Positions 36,559-49,561 of a stretch of 64,000 nt of DNA are shown one piece after another. A program made the position numbers and the translations under genes. How positions within the stretch are numbered: position 1 is the first letter of the stretch; the number at the start of each line of letters is the position of its first letter. The stretch is from Companilactobacillus jidongensis (lineage in GTDB: Bacteria; Bacillota; Bacilli; Lactobacillales; Lactobacillaceae), in the NCBI RefSeq assembly GCF_003946575.1, contig NZ_RHOP01000005.1:143489-207488 (forward strand), given 5' to 3'. A model generated the notes under the pieces. It was not told where the DNA came from. It worked only from the letters and a program-made list of their open reading frames with translations, and ran no database searches.

Positions 36559-37145
36559 TTAGAAATTACTTTTTTCAATGGACTCAAGATATTTTTGTCG
36601 CTGCTTCAAGGATGAATTGCTCACATTACCAAAGTTAATCCAGTGCGACTTTCTAATCCCAATTTGTTTCAAAGTAGTTTTTACAAAAATTTTTTTAATT
36701 CCATTTCCACAAAATAGTTTTAGATAAAAAGTTGGTGAGGTTGAAGTAGTCAGCACGTATGCTGACGATAAATTAGTAAGTAGTCCTTTAATTCCAGTCT
36801 TTGTCACAACATGAGATAATCCAGGTCCTTCCTTCATGACCTTTTGTCGATGAACCCTTTTAACATACCAGGAACATCATTCCACCAGACTGGGGTAATA
36901 AAAATAAGCTTATTTGCGGATTTAAGATCGGATAAATATTCAGTTACAAGAGGATCATGCGTTTGTCCAGAATGAAATAAGCGCATTTCTTCTTCGTCAT
37001 AAATCGGATTAAAATTTTCAGCATATAAATCAATTACTTTGTAATCAGAATGATGAGTTTCCAAATTATGAATCACTTGGGTCAATATTGCATGATTAAA
37101 GCTTTTATCCCATGGATGACAATAAACAACGAGGTATTTTGGCAT
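36559..37145 (-). pseudogene. Frameshifted NAD(P)H quinone oxidoreductase, flavodoxin-2 fold
   Basis: Two overlapping frames together make one protein of about 195 residues. The first (37145 down to 36834) starts MPKYLVVYCHPWDKSFNHAI, carries the FMN-binding TPVWWNDVPGMLKGFIDK and then stops after RS. The second (36837 down to 36559) continues with MKEGPGLSHVV and ends with a normal C-terminal region. In intact relatives the text runs GFIDKV.. without a break. The shift is in a run of four A before GG on the coding strand. Either the gene is broken, there is a sequencing error, or a -1 frameshift is used. AAGGAGTG fixes the 5' start. Confidence 0.8.
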
Positions 37146-37150
37146 GAAAT

Positions 37151-37708
37151 TCACTCCTTTAAAAATTCGTTTAGTGTAATTTTTATTAGCTTCTTATCTA
37201 ACTGAGTCGAATTATTTTTTATCAAACTTCCATAGCCCTGGATAAATGACCAGAGTTGAATAAATAGAGTGTTTTTGGATTTTTTTAAATTTTTATCGCT
37301 GATTAATTGAGTGAGCAATCGATCGATTAAGTTCAAATATTTGAAATTGGAGGTTACTTCAGAAATTGTGCTTTGAGAAGTTGGATTAAAAAATAGAAAA
37401 TCCATAATATTCGAGTGTGTCTGATATTGTTCTAATAGTGAATAAGCTAATTGAAGAATTTGTTTTTCTGAAGGATCCTGTTCGTTCAAATCTTTGATTG
37501 CACTACCTGCGATCATCTCAGATAATTTGAAGGTCGTTTCAGTGAAGAGTTGTTCTTTGGTAGCAAAATGTTTATAAAAGGCCCCAGTAGTTAGGTTTAA
37601 ATTCTTTGCCAATTTTCTTAAGGAAATACTGGCATATCCTGATTCATCGATGAGTTCAATTGTTAGATTAATAATGTTATTTCTAGTTCCGTTAGTTAAT
37701 CCCACCAT
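37151..37708 (-). CDS. TetR/AcrR family regulator
   Basis: 185 residues. The N-terminal helix-turn-helix is clear (GYASISLRKLAKNLNLTTGA, FYKHFATKEQLF), and the C-terminal domain resembles TetR_C_33-type sensors. The frame extends to 37735, but GAGGAGG at the right distance makes 37708 the start. It stops six bases before the quinone reductase start, so the pair is an operon, and a long perfect inverted repeat just upstream (37730-37760) is the probable autoregulatory operator. Confidence 0.87.
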   Translation of the reverse strand: MVGLTNGTRNNIINLTIELIDESGYASISLRKLAKNLNLTTGAFYKHFATKEQLFTETTFKLSEMIAGSAIKDLNEQDPSEKQILQLAYSLLEQYQTHSNIMDFLFFNPTSQSTISEVTSNFKYLNLIDRLLTQLISDKNLKKSKNTLFIQLWSFIQGYGSLIKNNSTQLDKKLIKITLNEFLKE

Positions 37709-37729
37709 AATAAAACCTCCTCTATTTCC

Positions 37730-37760
37730 ATTCATAGGATAACACCGTTATCCTATGAAT
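37730..37760. promoter_or_regulatory. Operator candidate: 14-bp perfect inverted repeat
   Basis: ATTCATAGGATAAC and GTTATCCTATGAAT are separated by ACC. It begins 22 bp upstream of the TetR start, in the place of its promoter. Confidence 0.7.
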
Positions 37761-37762
37761 TC

Positions 37763-37808
37763 AAAAAAAATAAGACCTGTAATCTGATTTTAGATTGCAG
37801 GTCTTATT
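37763..37808 (-). terminator. Terminator of the mnmE-mnmG transcript
   Basis: A 17-bp stem (37769-37785 with 37792-37808; one A-C mismatch) and 6-base loop run into T8 on the minus strand, just past mnmG. Confidence 0.88.
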
Positions 37809-37844
37809 TAATATACTGCACAAAGTCCGAGTATATTAATCTGT

Positions 37845-39749
37845 TTATTCAGCTATTTTAGCAATTCTACCTTGTTCAATATAAACACTCAAAATTCCAA
37901 TATCAGCTGGATTTACCCCACTGATACGACTTGCTTGAGCAATTGTTTCCGGATTGATCTTACTTAATTTTTGAACAGCTTCAGTTGCTAATGAAGCAAT
38001 TTTCGTATAATCAATGCGGTCAGGAATTTTCTTAGATTCCATCTTCTTCAAACGTTCGATCTTCAATTGTTCCTTCTTAATATAACCGGCATACTTGATA
38101 GCAATTTCAACTTGCTCTTTAACTCGACGGTCAACTGGACCATCTTCAGGAGTACCGATCATATCAATGATATCCTCATAATGAACTTCCGGACGTCTTA
38201 ACAAATGATCAGCCAAGATACCATCTTTCAAACCTTTTAAATTATGACTTGTTAAGAATGGTTCTGCCATTTTAGGGGTAACCATTTTACGGCTTAGGCG
38301 CTTTAATTCTACTTCTGTAGCGTTACGTTTCTCATCGAATTTTTCATAACGGTCATCGTTGATCAGTCCCAAGTCATAACCCTTGTCTGTCAAACGTAAA
38401 TCAGCATTATCGTGTCGTAAAATCAAGCGATATTCCGCACGACTTGTCAACAATCTATATGGTTCATTCGTACCCTTTGTAACTAGGTCATCGATCAAAA
38501 CGCCGATATAAGCTTCATCCCTACGCAAAATAAAGGGATCTTTATTTTGCGCACGCAATGCCGCATTGATTCCCGCCATCAAACCTTGTCCAGCAGCTTC
38601 TTCATATCCAGAAGTACCGTTCATTTGGCCAGCGGTAAAGAGGTTCTTAACAACTTTTGTTTCGAGATTTAACTTCAATTGCCAAGGCTCGATAACATCG
38701 TATTCAATGGCATATCCAGGACGCATCAACTTGGCATGTTCCAAGCCAGCAACTGAATGCAACATCTTCAATTGCACTTCTTCAGGCATCGAAGTTGAAA
38801 AATCACCAACGTAATATTCTTCGGTATCCTTACCTTCTGGTTCGAGGAAAATTTGGTGACGTGGTTTGTCAGCAAAACGCACGATCTTGTCTTCGATCGA
38901 AGGACAATATCTTGGGCCAACACCCTTAATGACACCAGAAAACATTGGCGCACGACTGAGGTTCTCACGAATGATTGCATGGGTCGTCGCATTAGTATAA
39001 GTCATCCAGCATGAGTATTGATCCTGCAAATATTGTGAATCAGGTGTCTCAAATGAGAAGTGATTTGGTTCCTTGTCGCCTGGTTGTTCCTCAGTCTTGT
39101 CAAAGTCGATTGTCGACTTGTTGACACGTGGAGGTGTACCAGTCTTGAAACGAGTCAATTTGAAACCATTCTTTTCTAGGTCTTCTGACAACTTGATTGA
39201 TGGAATACTGTTATTGGGGCCTGATGAATAAGTCAATTCACCGATGATGATCTTACCACGTGATGATGTACCAGCAGTTAGAACAACTGATTTGGCATGA
39301 TATCTAGCACCAGTAGCTGTAACGACACCTTTGCAGACACCGTCTTCAACAATCAATTTTTCAACGATTCCTTGACGAAGGGTTAGATTTGGTTCATCTT
39401 CCAAAACTTCTTTCATCATGCGATGATACATATTTTTGTCAGCTTGAGCACGTAAGGCACGAACAGCCGGACCTTTACCTGTATTCAACATCCGCATTTG
39501 AATATAGGTCTTGTCGATATTCTTACCCATTTCGCCACCAAGCGCATCGATTTCTCTGACGACGATTCCTTTGGCTGGTCCACCAACTGAAGGGTTACAT
39601 GGCATAAATGCTACCATGTCCAAATTAATCGTTACTAAGAGTGTTTTTTGACCCATGCGAGCACTTGCTAGTGCAGCTTCCGAACCAGCATGTCCGGCTC
39701 CTACAACGACGACATCATAATTCTCTGAATCAAATTCCTTTACTTGCAT
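37845..39749 (-). CDS. mnmG: tRNA uridine-5-carboxymethylaminomethyl modification enzyme MnmG
   Basis: 634 residues. It begins with the FAD-binding [18 protein letters not shown], followed by [12 protein letters not shown] and, in the middle, [16 protein letters not shown]. With MnmE it installs the (carboxymethyl)aminomethyl group on U34 of certain tRNAs. It follows mnmE by 15 bp. In Bacillus the next genes would be rsmG, noc, soj and spo0J; here the operon ends with a terminator and a TetR gene instead. Confidence 0.97.
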   Translation of the reverse strand: MQVKEFDSENYDVVVVGAGHAGSEAALASARMGQKTLLVTINLDMVAFMPCNPSVGGPAKGIVVREIDALGGEMGKNIDKTYIQMRMLNTGKGPAVRALRAQADKNMYHRMMKEVLEDEPNLTLRQGIVEKLIVEDGVCKGVVTATGARYHAKSVVLTAGTSSRGKIIIGELTYSSGPNNSIPSIKLSEDLEKNGFKLTRFKTGTPPRVNKSTIDFDKTEEQPGDKEPNHFSFETPDSQYLQDQYSCWMTYTNATTHAIIRENLSRAPMFSGVIKGVGPRYCPSIEDKIVRFADKPRHQIFLEPEGKDTEEYYVGDFSTSMPEEVQLKMLHSVAGLEHAKLMRPGYAIEYDVIEPWQLKLNLETKVVKNLFTAGQMNGTSGYEEAAGQGLMAGINAALRAQNKDPFILRRDEAYIGVLIDDLVTKGTNEPYRLLTSRAEYRLILRHDNADLRLTDKGYDLGLINDDRYEKFDEKRNATEVELKRLSRKMVTPKMAEPFLTSHNLKGLKDGILADHLLRRPEVHYEDIIDMIGTPEDGPVDRRVKEQVEIAIKYAGYIKKEQLKIERLKKMESKKIPDRIDYTKIASLATEAVQKLSKINPETIAQASRISGVNPADIGILSVYIEQGRIAKIAE

Positions 39750-39764
39750 TCTTTCACCTGTTTT

Positions 39765-41150
39765 CTATTTTCCTAAGCAGAATTGTGAGAATAGTTGTGT
39801 TATCAACTCATCTGGATAACTCTCACCTGTTATTTCACCCAATGTATCCCAACACGAAGTCATGTCGATCTGAACCAAATCAATTGGCATTCCGGCTTCA
39901 ATACCAGAAATAACATCATTGAGGTTTTCTTTAGCCTGACGTAAAAGTCCAGCTTGTCGAGCACTGGTAATAATCACATCAGTACTGCTGTCTTCGATAC
40001 CAGCATTGAAGATTTTTCCAATTGTTTCCTTGATCGTATCAATACCATCATTCTTAATGGCTGAAGTAACGATGATAATATCATCACTCTTCAATTGTTC
40101 GACACTTTCAGGCGTTATAACGGGTACCAAATCATTTTTGTTGAAGATAATAATGCGACGTTTTTCTTTTGTAGCATCTAACAATTCAATATCATCAGCT
40201 TCTAGTTTACGACTAGAATCCAAAACTAAAATAACTAAATCAGCATCACTTAAAGCTTTAAGTGAACGTTCAACCCCGATTTTTTCGACCTTATCTTCTG
40301 TATCACGCACACCAGCGGTATCGATCAGTTTCAGCGGTACGCCATCAATATTGACATATTGTTCAACTACATCACGCGTCGTACCCGCAACATCGGTTAC
40401 GATGGCCTTATCTTCATCGAGTAGGCGATTCAATAAACTAGACTTACCAACGTTAGGCTTACCGACAATCGCCGTAGCTAATCCGTGTTGTAAGATCTCA
40501 CCAGAATCAGCTGTTTTTAACAAACTGTCAATATTAGAGCCAACCAATCTAGACTTTTCTAACAACATCTTAGTTGTCATTTGTTCTGTATCGTACTCAG
40601 GATAATCAATATTTACTTCAACTTGAGCCAGAGCATCGAGAATTTCTTGACGTAAGTTTGAAATCAAATGATTCAAATTACCATCTAATTGATTAACGGC
40701 TACTTGCATAGCCTTGTCAGTCTTAGCCCGGATCAGATCCATGACAGATTCGGCTTCTGTTAAGTCGATTCGACCATTTAAGAAAGCACGTTTAGTGAAT
40801 TCTCCAGGTTCTGCCATTCTGGCACCAGCACCGATCAACAGCTGCAAGACTTTGTTAGTTGGTACGATCCCACCATGAGTATTTATCTCGACAACATCTT
40901 CACGAGTGAAAGTTTTAGGCGCACGCATAACGGAGACCATGACCTCATCAACTAGACTTTTATCAGTTGGATCATAGATGTGACCGTAGTTGATCGTGTG
41001 GGTGGGCACATTAGCTAAGTTTTTGCCTTTATAAATTTTTTGTGCAATTTCGACCGCTTGATCTCCAGAAACACGAACGATTGAAATACCACCTTCCCCA
41101 GGTGGGGTTGAAATAGCTGCAATAGTGTCATATTCAGTTACTGTTGCCAT
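39765..41150 (-). CDS. mnmE: tRNA modification GTPase MnmE
   Basis: 461 residues. The formyl-THF-binding N-terminal domain is followed by a GTPase inserted in a helical domain: P-loop [14 protein letters not shown] near 226, [30 protein letters not shown], and the C-terminal FCLGK with the conserved Cys. It partners MnmG. CAAAGGAGAT precedes the ATG. In many lactobacilli jag/khpB lies between yidC and mnmE; here that gap has only two hairpins. Confidence 0.97.
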   Translation of the reverse strand: MATVTEYDTIAAISTPPGEGGISIVRVSGDQAVEIAQKIYKGKNLANVPTHTINYGHIYDPTDKSLVDEVMVSVMRAPKTFTREDVVEINTHGGIVPTNKVLQLLIGAGARMAEPGEFTKRAFLNGRIDLTEAESVMDLIRAKTDKAMQVAVNQLDGNLNHLISNLRQEILDALAQVEVNIDYPEYDTEQMTTKMLLEKSRLVGSNIDSLLKTADSGEILQHGLATAIVGKPNVGKSSLLNRLLDEDKAIVTDVAGTTRDVVEQYVNIDGVPLKLIDTAGVRDTEDKVEKIGVERSLKALSDADLVILVLDSSRKLEADDIELLDATKEKRRIIIFNKNDLVPVITPESVEQLKSDDIIIVTSAIKNDGIDTIKETIGKIFNAGIEDSSTDVIITSARQAGLLRQAKENLNDVISGIEAGMPIDLVQIDMTSCWDTLGEITGESYPDELITQLFSQFCLGK

Positions 41151-41191
41151 TTTGATCTCCTTTGGTTTTATTATTATTTAATTTATGTTGT

Positions 41192-41236
41192 TTGAAACGA
41201 GTTACGGAAGTTAAATTCCTCCACTCTCTGTTTCAA
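41192..41236 (-). other. Hairpin in the mnmE leader
   Basis: Outer arms TTGAAAC and GTTTCAA enclose an inner GGAA/TTCC hairpin. The element lies between the yidC terminator and mnmE and would be in the mnmE transcript only if a promoter lies before it. No known riboswitch consensus recognised. Confidence 0.4.
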
Positions 41237-41240
41237 GGCA

Positions 41241-41285
41241 CAAAAAAAGTGCACAATCCGCCTCAAAAAGACGGAAAAGCACTTT
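41241..41285 (-). terminator. Terminator after yidC
   Basis: Arms AAAGTGC/GCACTTT with inner TCCGTC/GGCGGA pairing, then T7 on the minus strand. Confidence 0.8.
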
Positions 41286-41363
41286 GACTACTTTTTCTAT
41301 ATATAACAATTTATTCAAAACAAATTTCTAAAACATCTTAACGACATTTGTTTCAATTGTCAA

Positions 41364-42206
41364 TTATTTACGACGCTTATAGACACGTTTCTTAGCTCTT
41401 CTAAGTTTACGTTCTTTTTCACGCTCTGCTTCTTCCTTTTCTCTCTGTTCACGACGATACTTGAACGGATTCTGGAAAGCCAATGTCTGAAGAACTTGGA
41501 ACGCATTAGTAACAACCCAATAAATTGTGATAGCTGATGGGAATGTTAAAGCTGGAACGAAGATAAAGATCGGCATTACATATGTCATCAACTTCGTTGT
41601 AGCGTTTTGTGTTGGCTGTGAGTAACTTGACATGTAAGTACTCAAGAAAGTAAAGGCGGCGGCTAAGATAGCCATAATGTAGTACGGATCAGCCTTACCT
41701 AATTGCATCCACAAGAAACTACCATCACGTAATTGTGTTGTCTTATAAATTGCTTGATACAAAGCAAACATAACTGGCATTTGGACAACTAGTGGCAAAC
41801 AACCAGCGACTGGATTAACTCCAGCTTCACTATATAACTTTTGTGTCTCTTCACGTAACGATTGTTGCGTATCAACATCTTTAGCAGAATATTTCTTTTG
41901 AAGAGCCTGCATTTGAGGTTGAATCTTCATTTGTTTATTCATACTTCTGATTTGGAACCAGTTAAGTGGCAACAAAATAACTCTAATTACAACAGTAAAG
42001 AGTACAATCGCCCAACCATAGCTGTTCCCAACAAGAGATGCTAGCCACAGGATAAATCTTGAGAAACTATAAAGGATATAGTGATCCCAAAATCCAGTAC
42101 TGCTACTAGTAATCGGCTCATTTAGGTTAGAACAACCGGCTAAAACTAGAACCACACTCAATAAGAGTGCAACACCTAAGTATTTTTTTAAGCTTTTTTT
42201 ATTCAC
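41364..42206 (-). CDS. yidC: Membrane protein insertase YidC (lipoprotein)
   Basis: 280 residues. A lipoprotein signal peptide ends LAGC with the lipidated Cys at 25; five membrane helices follow, with the conserved positive residue in VVIRVILLPLNW that contacts substrates, a cytoplasmic hairpin, and a long basic C-terminal tail (RREQREKEEAEREKERKLRR) that binds ribosomes in homologues. It inserts membrane proteins alone or with SecYEG. The start is GTG with GGGTG ahead. It follows rnpA by 30 bp, as in most firmicutes. Confidence 0.96.
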   Translation of the reverse strand: MNKKSLKKYLGVALLLSVVLVLAGCSNLNEPITSSSTGFWDHYILYSFSRFILWLASLVGNSYGWAIVLFTVVIRVILLPLNWFQIRSMNKQMKIQPQMQALQKKYSAKDVDTQQSLREETQKLYSEAGVNPVAGCLPLVVQMPVMFALYQAIYKTTQLRDGSFLWMQLGKADPYYIMAILAAAFTFLSTYMSSYSQPTQNATTKLMTYVMPIFIFVPALTFPSAITIYWVVTNAFQVLQTLAFQNPFKYRREQREKEEAEREKERKLRRAKKRVYKRRK

Positions 42207-42236
42207 CTTTTACACCCATAAGTCTATATATTTTTC

Positions 42237-42578
42237 TTACCCTACTATTTTACCCAATTTTAGTAAATGTACGATATTTTTTTTCGTTTCAAACATGTCC
42301 AAATCAACAGAAGGTTTTCTGGCAATGATCAAAAAATCTAATTCTGCTGGTATTTCAGGTTTTAATTCCAAGAGAGATTGGCGCACGTATCTTTTGACAC
42401 GGTTACGTCCAACAGCTGTGTGGGAAACCTTTTTACCTACTGAAAGTCCAACTCGAAAATGTTTTTGGCCTTCTTTAGGCATTGTATACAAAACAAAATT
42501 TCGATTTGCGAACGACTTTCCTTTTGAATAGACATATTGGTATTCATTTTCTTTTTTAATTCGATAACTTTTTCTCAT
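42237..42578 (-). CDS. rnpA: Ribonuclease P protein component
   Basis: 113 residues, basic. The RNR motif region [14 protein letters not shown] near residue 55 and the start [23 protein letters not shown] are typical. It assists the RNase P RNA in tRNA 5' processing. It lies between rpmH and yidC in the conserved order; a hairpin with a T run separates it from rpmH. Confidence 0.96.
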   Translation of the reverse strand: MRKSYRIKKENEYQYVYSKGKSFANRNFVLYTMPKEGQKHFRVGLSVGKKVSHTAVGRNRVKRYVRQSLLELKPEIPAELDFLIIARKPSVDLDMFETKKNIVHLLKLGKIVG

Positions 42579-42612
42579 ATGTCACCATAATCTCTAGTCT
42601 CTTAAGTTGTAA

Positions 42613-42641
42613 TAAAAAAAGACCACCAAAAATTAGTGATC
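42613..42641 (-). terminator. Terminator or attenuator between rpmH and rnpA
   Basis: Arms GATCAC/GTGGTC (one G-T) with a 9-base loop and T7 on the minus strand. It would let most rpmH transcripts stop before rnpA, as makes sense for the higher need for L34. Confidence 0.7.
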
Positions 42642-42649
42642 CTCCAAAA

Positions 42650-42790
42650 CTAAGCTGATAATACTTTTCTACCCTTTTTGCGGCGTCTTGCAAGAACCCT
42701 GCGACCATTACTTGTGCTCATTCTTTTCATGAAACCATGGACGCGTTCACGATGACGCTTCTTTGGTTGATATGTTCTCTTTGTAGTCAT
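42650..42790 (-). CDS. rpmH: 50S ribosomal protein L34
   Basis: 46 residues, read directly from the minus strand: starts [20 protein letters not shown] and ends [18 protein letters not shown]. This is the classic L34 sequence. A GGAGG site lies just ahead of the ATG at 42790. The gene marks the left boundary of oriC. Confidence 0.97.
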   Translation of the reverse strand: MTTKRTYQPKKRHRERVHGFMKRMSTSNGRRVLARRRKKGRKVLSA

Positions 42791-43344
42791 TCAATAAACC
42801 TCCTGACTTTAAACTTTTAATTTCAAAATATAAACTTCTTCAGACAATTGCTCGTATATAATACCATGCTTTTCACGGAATTTAAATACCAAATTTTCTA
42901 TAGTAGGAAATTTAATGAAATTCTTTTCGCAATTTCATCTTGTGGATAATCTGTGGATTAAGTTACTAAGAAAAGTTATGCACAAGACGATCAACAGACT
43001 TTTCCAGCGACTTTTTTTACTGTGTTTTAGTTTTCCACAGGTTTAAAAATTCAGTTATTATTTTCTTTAAATGCCCGCACCAAGCGACATTCTGGTATAC
43101 TTAGCTGTGGAAAACTGTGTTAATAACTGAAAATATCCACTCAAATCCACAGATCCTGATTTTCTAGATAAACATGCTGTTTAAAATTTTATTTATCTGT
43201 TCACAATGTGTGGAAAACTAATATTTAAAAAAATAAAAAACTTAAACATCTGTTCTGTGGAAAACTATTTTATACAATGATAAACTATATAATGTCATTT
43301 TTCCGGAAAAAAATTAATACATAACTGTGATTGGGGGGAAATTC
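42791..43344. other. oriC, upstream DnaA-box cluster (rpmH-dnaA intergenic)
   Basis: The 554-bp gap has no gene but carries repeated DnaA boxes (consensus TTATCCACA): 42941-42949 and 42952-42960 on the minus strand, TTATGCACA at 42976-42984, TTTTCCACA at 43031-43039, TGTGGAAAA at 43106-43114, AAATCCACA at 43143-43151, and TGTGGAAAA at 43209-43217 and 43256-43264. It also has to hold the promoters of rpmH and dnaA; DnaA binding there would autoregulate dnaA. Confidence 0.92.
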
Positions 43345-44721
43345 GTGCAAAACATAAATAATTCATCCGATTCTGCTTTAACTGACTTTTGGGATTATTT
43401 AACTGAAAAACTCAAAAAAAGTTTAACCTCAGTCAGCTACACAACTTGGGTCGGAAGCGCCAAACCTTTGTACATCAAAGGAAACGACATATATATCACT
43501 GTTCCAACTGAACTTCACAAAGATTATTGGGAACGTCATTATGCCGAAGATATTGCTATTTATTCTTATGAATTCAACGGTGTTGAACTCAATCCGATCA
43601 TCGAAACAGAGGATGAACATGCTAAAAGTGAAAAACCTCTGGAAAAAGCTCCCAAAGAAACTGAAACAAATCAAAAAAATGAGGGTCATGTTTTCCATAA
43701 CTCTCACTTAAATCCTAAATATACTTTTGATTCTTTCATTACCGGATCCGGTAACCAGATGGCACATGCTGCAGCCCTAGCAGTGGCTGAAGAACCCGGA
43801 GTTATTTATAATCCACTTTTTATTTACGGTGGCGTGGGATTAGGTAAGACCCACTTGATGCAAGCTATTGGACATCAAATGATCAAAATCGATCCCGGTG
43901 CCAAAGTAAAATACGTTACTAGTGAAACTTTCGCTAATGACTTCATCAACTCGATCCAAACCAGAACTCAAGATGATTTCCGTCAGGAATATCGAAACGT
44001 TGATCTTCTACTAATAGATGATATTCAATTCTTCGCTGAAAAAGAGGGGACTCAAGAAGAGTTTTTCCACACCTTCAATGAATTACATGACAATGGCAAA
44101 CAAATCGTTATGACTTCTGATCGTCTGCCAAATGAAATTCCCAAATTACAAGAAAGACTAGTCTCCCGTTTCAAATGGGGCCTATCTGTTGATATAACCG
44201 CACCGGATCTGGAAACTAGAATTGCTATTTTACGAAATAAAGCTGAAGCTGAAAAACTGGAAATTCCTAATGACACTTTGTCATATATTGCCGAACAAGT
44301 CGATACTAACGTCCGTGAACTAGAAGGCGCCTTAATTCGTGTTCAAGCTTACTCAACTCTCGAAAACGCGGATATAACTAAATCAGTCGCTGCGGATGCT
44401 TTGAAACTCTTTAAATTATCAAAAGAAAAAAAGGGACTTTCAATTGCTAACATCCAAAATAAAGTCGCCAAATATTATCATGTCTCTATTAATGACTTAA
44501 AAGGTAAAAAGCGTGTCAAAACGATTGTGGTGCCACGACAAATTGCCATGTACTTATCTAGAGAGCTGACTGACAAGTCACTTCCACAGATTGGAATGGA
44601 ATTCGGTGGCAAGGATCATACGACAGTAATGCATTCATGTGATAAAATAGCCGAGTTAGTCATAAAAGATGACGAAACAAAACTGGCTGTTAATGAACTG
44701 AAAGATGAATTAAGAAATTAA
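43345..44721 (+). CDS. dnaA: Chromosomal replication initiator protein DnaA
   Basis: 458 residues. Domain I at 1-80, a short variable linker, the AAA+ domain with Walker A GGVGLGKTH near 162 and Walker B LLIDDIQF, and domain IV with the DnaA signature ending PQIGMEFGGKDHTTVMHSC. It binds oriC boxes and melts the origin. The start is GTG at 43345 preceded by GGGGGG; an in-frame GTG at 43327 precedes that site and is rejected. Confidence 0.98.
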   Translation: MQNINNSSDSALTDFWDYLTEKLKKSLTSVSYTTWVGSAKPLYIKGNDIYITVPTELHKDYWERHYAEDIAIYSYEFNGVELNPIIETEDEHAKSEKPLEKAPKETETNQKNEGHVFHNSHLNPKYTFDSFITGSGNQMAHAAALAVAEEPGVIYNPLFIYGGVGLGKTHLMQAIGHQMIKIDPGAKVKYVTSETFANDFINSIQTRTQDDFRQEYRNVDLLLIDDIQFFAEKEGTQEEFFHTFNELHDNGKQIVMTSDRLPNEIPKLQERLVSRFKWGLSVDITAPDLETRIAILRNKAEAEKLEIPNDTLSYIAEQVDTNVRELEGALIRVQAYSTLENADITKSVAADALKLFKLSKEKKGLSIANIQNKVAKYYHVSINDLKGKKRVKTIVVPRQIAMYLSRELTDKSLPQIGMEFGGKDHTTVMHSCDKIAELVIKDDETKLAVNELKDELRN

Positions 44722-44881
44722 CATGTTAATAACTTTCTAGTTTATCCAAGCTTATCCACAGCTGTTGATAACAGGATTTTTTCAACAGTCTGTTAGGGTT
44801 TAAATAGTTATCCACAGAATCAACAGCCCCTACTACTACTGCTATTTATATATTAATTAATTAAAATAAGGAGTACAGCAA
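44722..44881. other. oriC, dnaA-dnaN part with DnaA-trios and unwinding element
   Basis: DnaA boxes TTATCCAAG (44742-44750), TTATCCACA (44752-44760), TGTTGATAA (44763-44771) and TTATCCACA (44808-44816) are followed by CCCC (44827-44830), the triplets TAC TAC TAC TGC TAT (44831-44845) and an AT-rich run to 44872. This box, GC cluster, trio, AT order is the basal unwinding element described for Bacillus subtilis. Confidence 0.92.
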
Positions 44882-46018
44882 ATGAAATTCTCAATCGATC
44901 GAACAAAATTCGTAAATCAGACTACAAATGTCCAACGTGCGATTTCAACCAAAACAACTATTCCAATATTAACTGGGATGAAATTAGACCTAACTGAATC
45001 AGGTTTAACAATTACCGGCAGTAATTCAGATATTTCTATCACTGCATTTATTTCAAAAGAAGACAGTGACAATGATTTAAACATTGAAAGCACTGGATCA
45101 ATCGTTTTACCAGCAAGATTCTTCAATGAAATCATCAAAAAACTACCTGGTGACAATTTTGAACTAGAAGTTTTGAACAATAATCAGACTTTAATTACAT
45201 CCGGAGTTTCAGAGTTTACAATCAATGGTCTGGATGCAAATAATTATCCACATTTACCTGAAGTTGAAACAGACAACCAACTAACTTTTCCAACTGACCT
45301 GTTTAAGGAAGTTGTTAATCAAACTGTCATCGCTGTTTCTAATCAGGAAAGTCGTCCGGTTCTAACTGGAGTCAACTTCATTATCAATAGTGAAGGTTTG
45401 ACGTTAGTTGCTACTGACTCACACCGTCTTTCACAACGAAAGATAAATATCACAAGTGATGAAGAATACAACTTGATCATTCCTGGTAAGAGTTTGACTG
45501 AATTAGTCAGAACTATCAGTGACTCTGTCAAAGAGATCAAAATGTCTATTTCTGAAAATCAAGTTTTGTACAGTTTCGACAACGTTATGTTCTATTCACG
45601 TCTGTTGGATGGAAGATATCCCGAAACAGATCGTTTGATCCCAGAGGATTCAAATACTAGATTGACTTTTGATACTTCAAGTCTACTTGCCTCCGTTGAA
45701 CGTGCTTCACTTCTTTCACACGAAAGTCGTAACAATGTTATTAAACTGGAAATCAAGTCAGCGGATAAGAAGGCAACACTTTATGGAAATTCTCCAGAAG
45801 TCGGTACCGTTGAAGAAGTTCTTGATTTCGAAAATCTTGACGGAGAAGACTTAGATATTTCATTCAATCCTGATTATCTAAAAGATGCGTTGAGATCATT
45901 TGGAAGTAATACAATGATCGAAATGAGTTTCACATCTCCGCTTCATCCGTTCACATTACGTCCCGTGGATGATAAAGAGAACTTTGTGCAATTAATTACA
46001 CCAGTTAGAACATTCTAA
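44882..46018 (+). CDS. dnaN: DNA polymerase III subunit beta (sliding clamp)
   Basis: 378 residues, three repeated clamp domains; starts MKFSIDRTKFVNQTTNVQRA and ends with the conserved PLHPFTLRPVDDKENFVQLITPVRTF. The dimer encircles DNA and tethers the replicase. AAGGAG precedes the ATG. A strong terminator follows. Confidence 0.98.
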   Translation: MKFSIDRTKFVNQTTNVQRAISTKTTIPILTGMKLDLTESGLTITGSNSDISITAFISKEDSDNDLNIESTGSIVLPARFFNEIIKKLPGDNFELEVLNNNQTLITSGVSEFTINGLDANNYPHLPEVETDNQLTFPTDLFKEVVNQTVIAVSNQESRPVLTGVNFIINSEGLTLVATDSHRLSQRKINITSDEEYNLIIPGKSLTELVRTISDSVKEIKMSISENQVLYSFDNVMFYSRLLDGRYPETDRLIPEDSNTRLTFDTSSLLASVERASLLSHESRNNVIKLEIKSADKKATLYGNSPEVGTVEEVLDFENLDGEDLDISFNPDYLKDALRSFGSNTMIEMSFTSPLHPFTLRPVDDKENFVQLITPVRTF

Positions 46019-46037
46019 AAAAATCCTTTACCGGATG

Positions 46038-46076
46038 AAAAGAGTTCAGAACATTTCGTTCTGGACTCTTTTTTTT
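46038..46076 (+). terminator. Terminator after dnaN
   Basis: A 15-bp stem (46038-46052 with 46058-46072, one G-T pair), a 5-base loop and T8. Confidence 0.9.
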
Positions 46077-46266
46077 ACGTATTACGGTTTTAAGCTGTAT
46101 TTTTTGCTTTTAGAGTTTTTTAAAGCTTTTTTAGTGGGTGGATACTAGTTTTGTCAAAAATTGCTCAGAGAGCCTGTAAATTACGTTTAAGTTGTTTTTT
46201 GGTGTGAAAACAACTATAATTATCCTATGTCTTTAATGGTACAAATCTAATAAATAGGGTGTTAAT

Positions 46267-46476
46267 ATGTCGCAAAAAATAACAATCGATACTGAATTTA
46301 TCACATTAGGTCAATTACTCAAGGACGCTGGCATCATTGCGACCGGCGGACAAGCTAAGTGGTATCTAAGAGAGAATTCAGTCAGTCTTAATGGTGAACC
46401 GGAAAACCGTCGTGGCAAGAAGTTGCGCAAAGGCGATGTAGTTGTAGTTGCTGATCAAAGTTTTGAAATCGAATAA
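46267..46476 (+). CDS. yaaA: S4-domain RNA-binding protein YaaA
   Basis: 69 residues, a lone S4 domain (LGQLLKDAGIIATGGQAKWY, VSLNGEPENRRGKKLRKGD). It is the conserved small gene between dnaN and recF; related YlmH/RqcP-like S4 proteins bind the ribosome, but this one's role is not settled. It directly abuts recF. Confidence 0.93.
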   Translation: MSQKITIDTEFITLGQLLKDAGIIATGGQAKWYLRENSVSLNGEPENRRGKKLRKGDVVVVADQSFEIE

Positions 46477-49550
<3,074 letters not shown>

Positions 49551-49561
49551 GGGGTTGCAAA

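Noticed and set aside
40006..40605. 199-codon plus-strand frame opposite mnmE
   Set aside because: A shadow of a well-conserved gene, Ser-rich, with no ribosome site.
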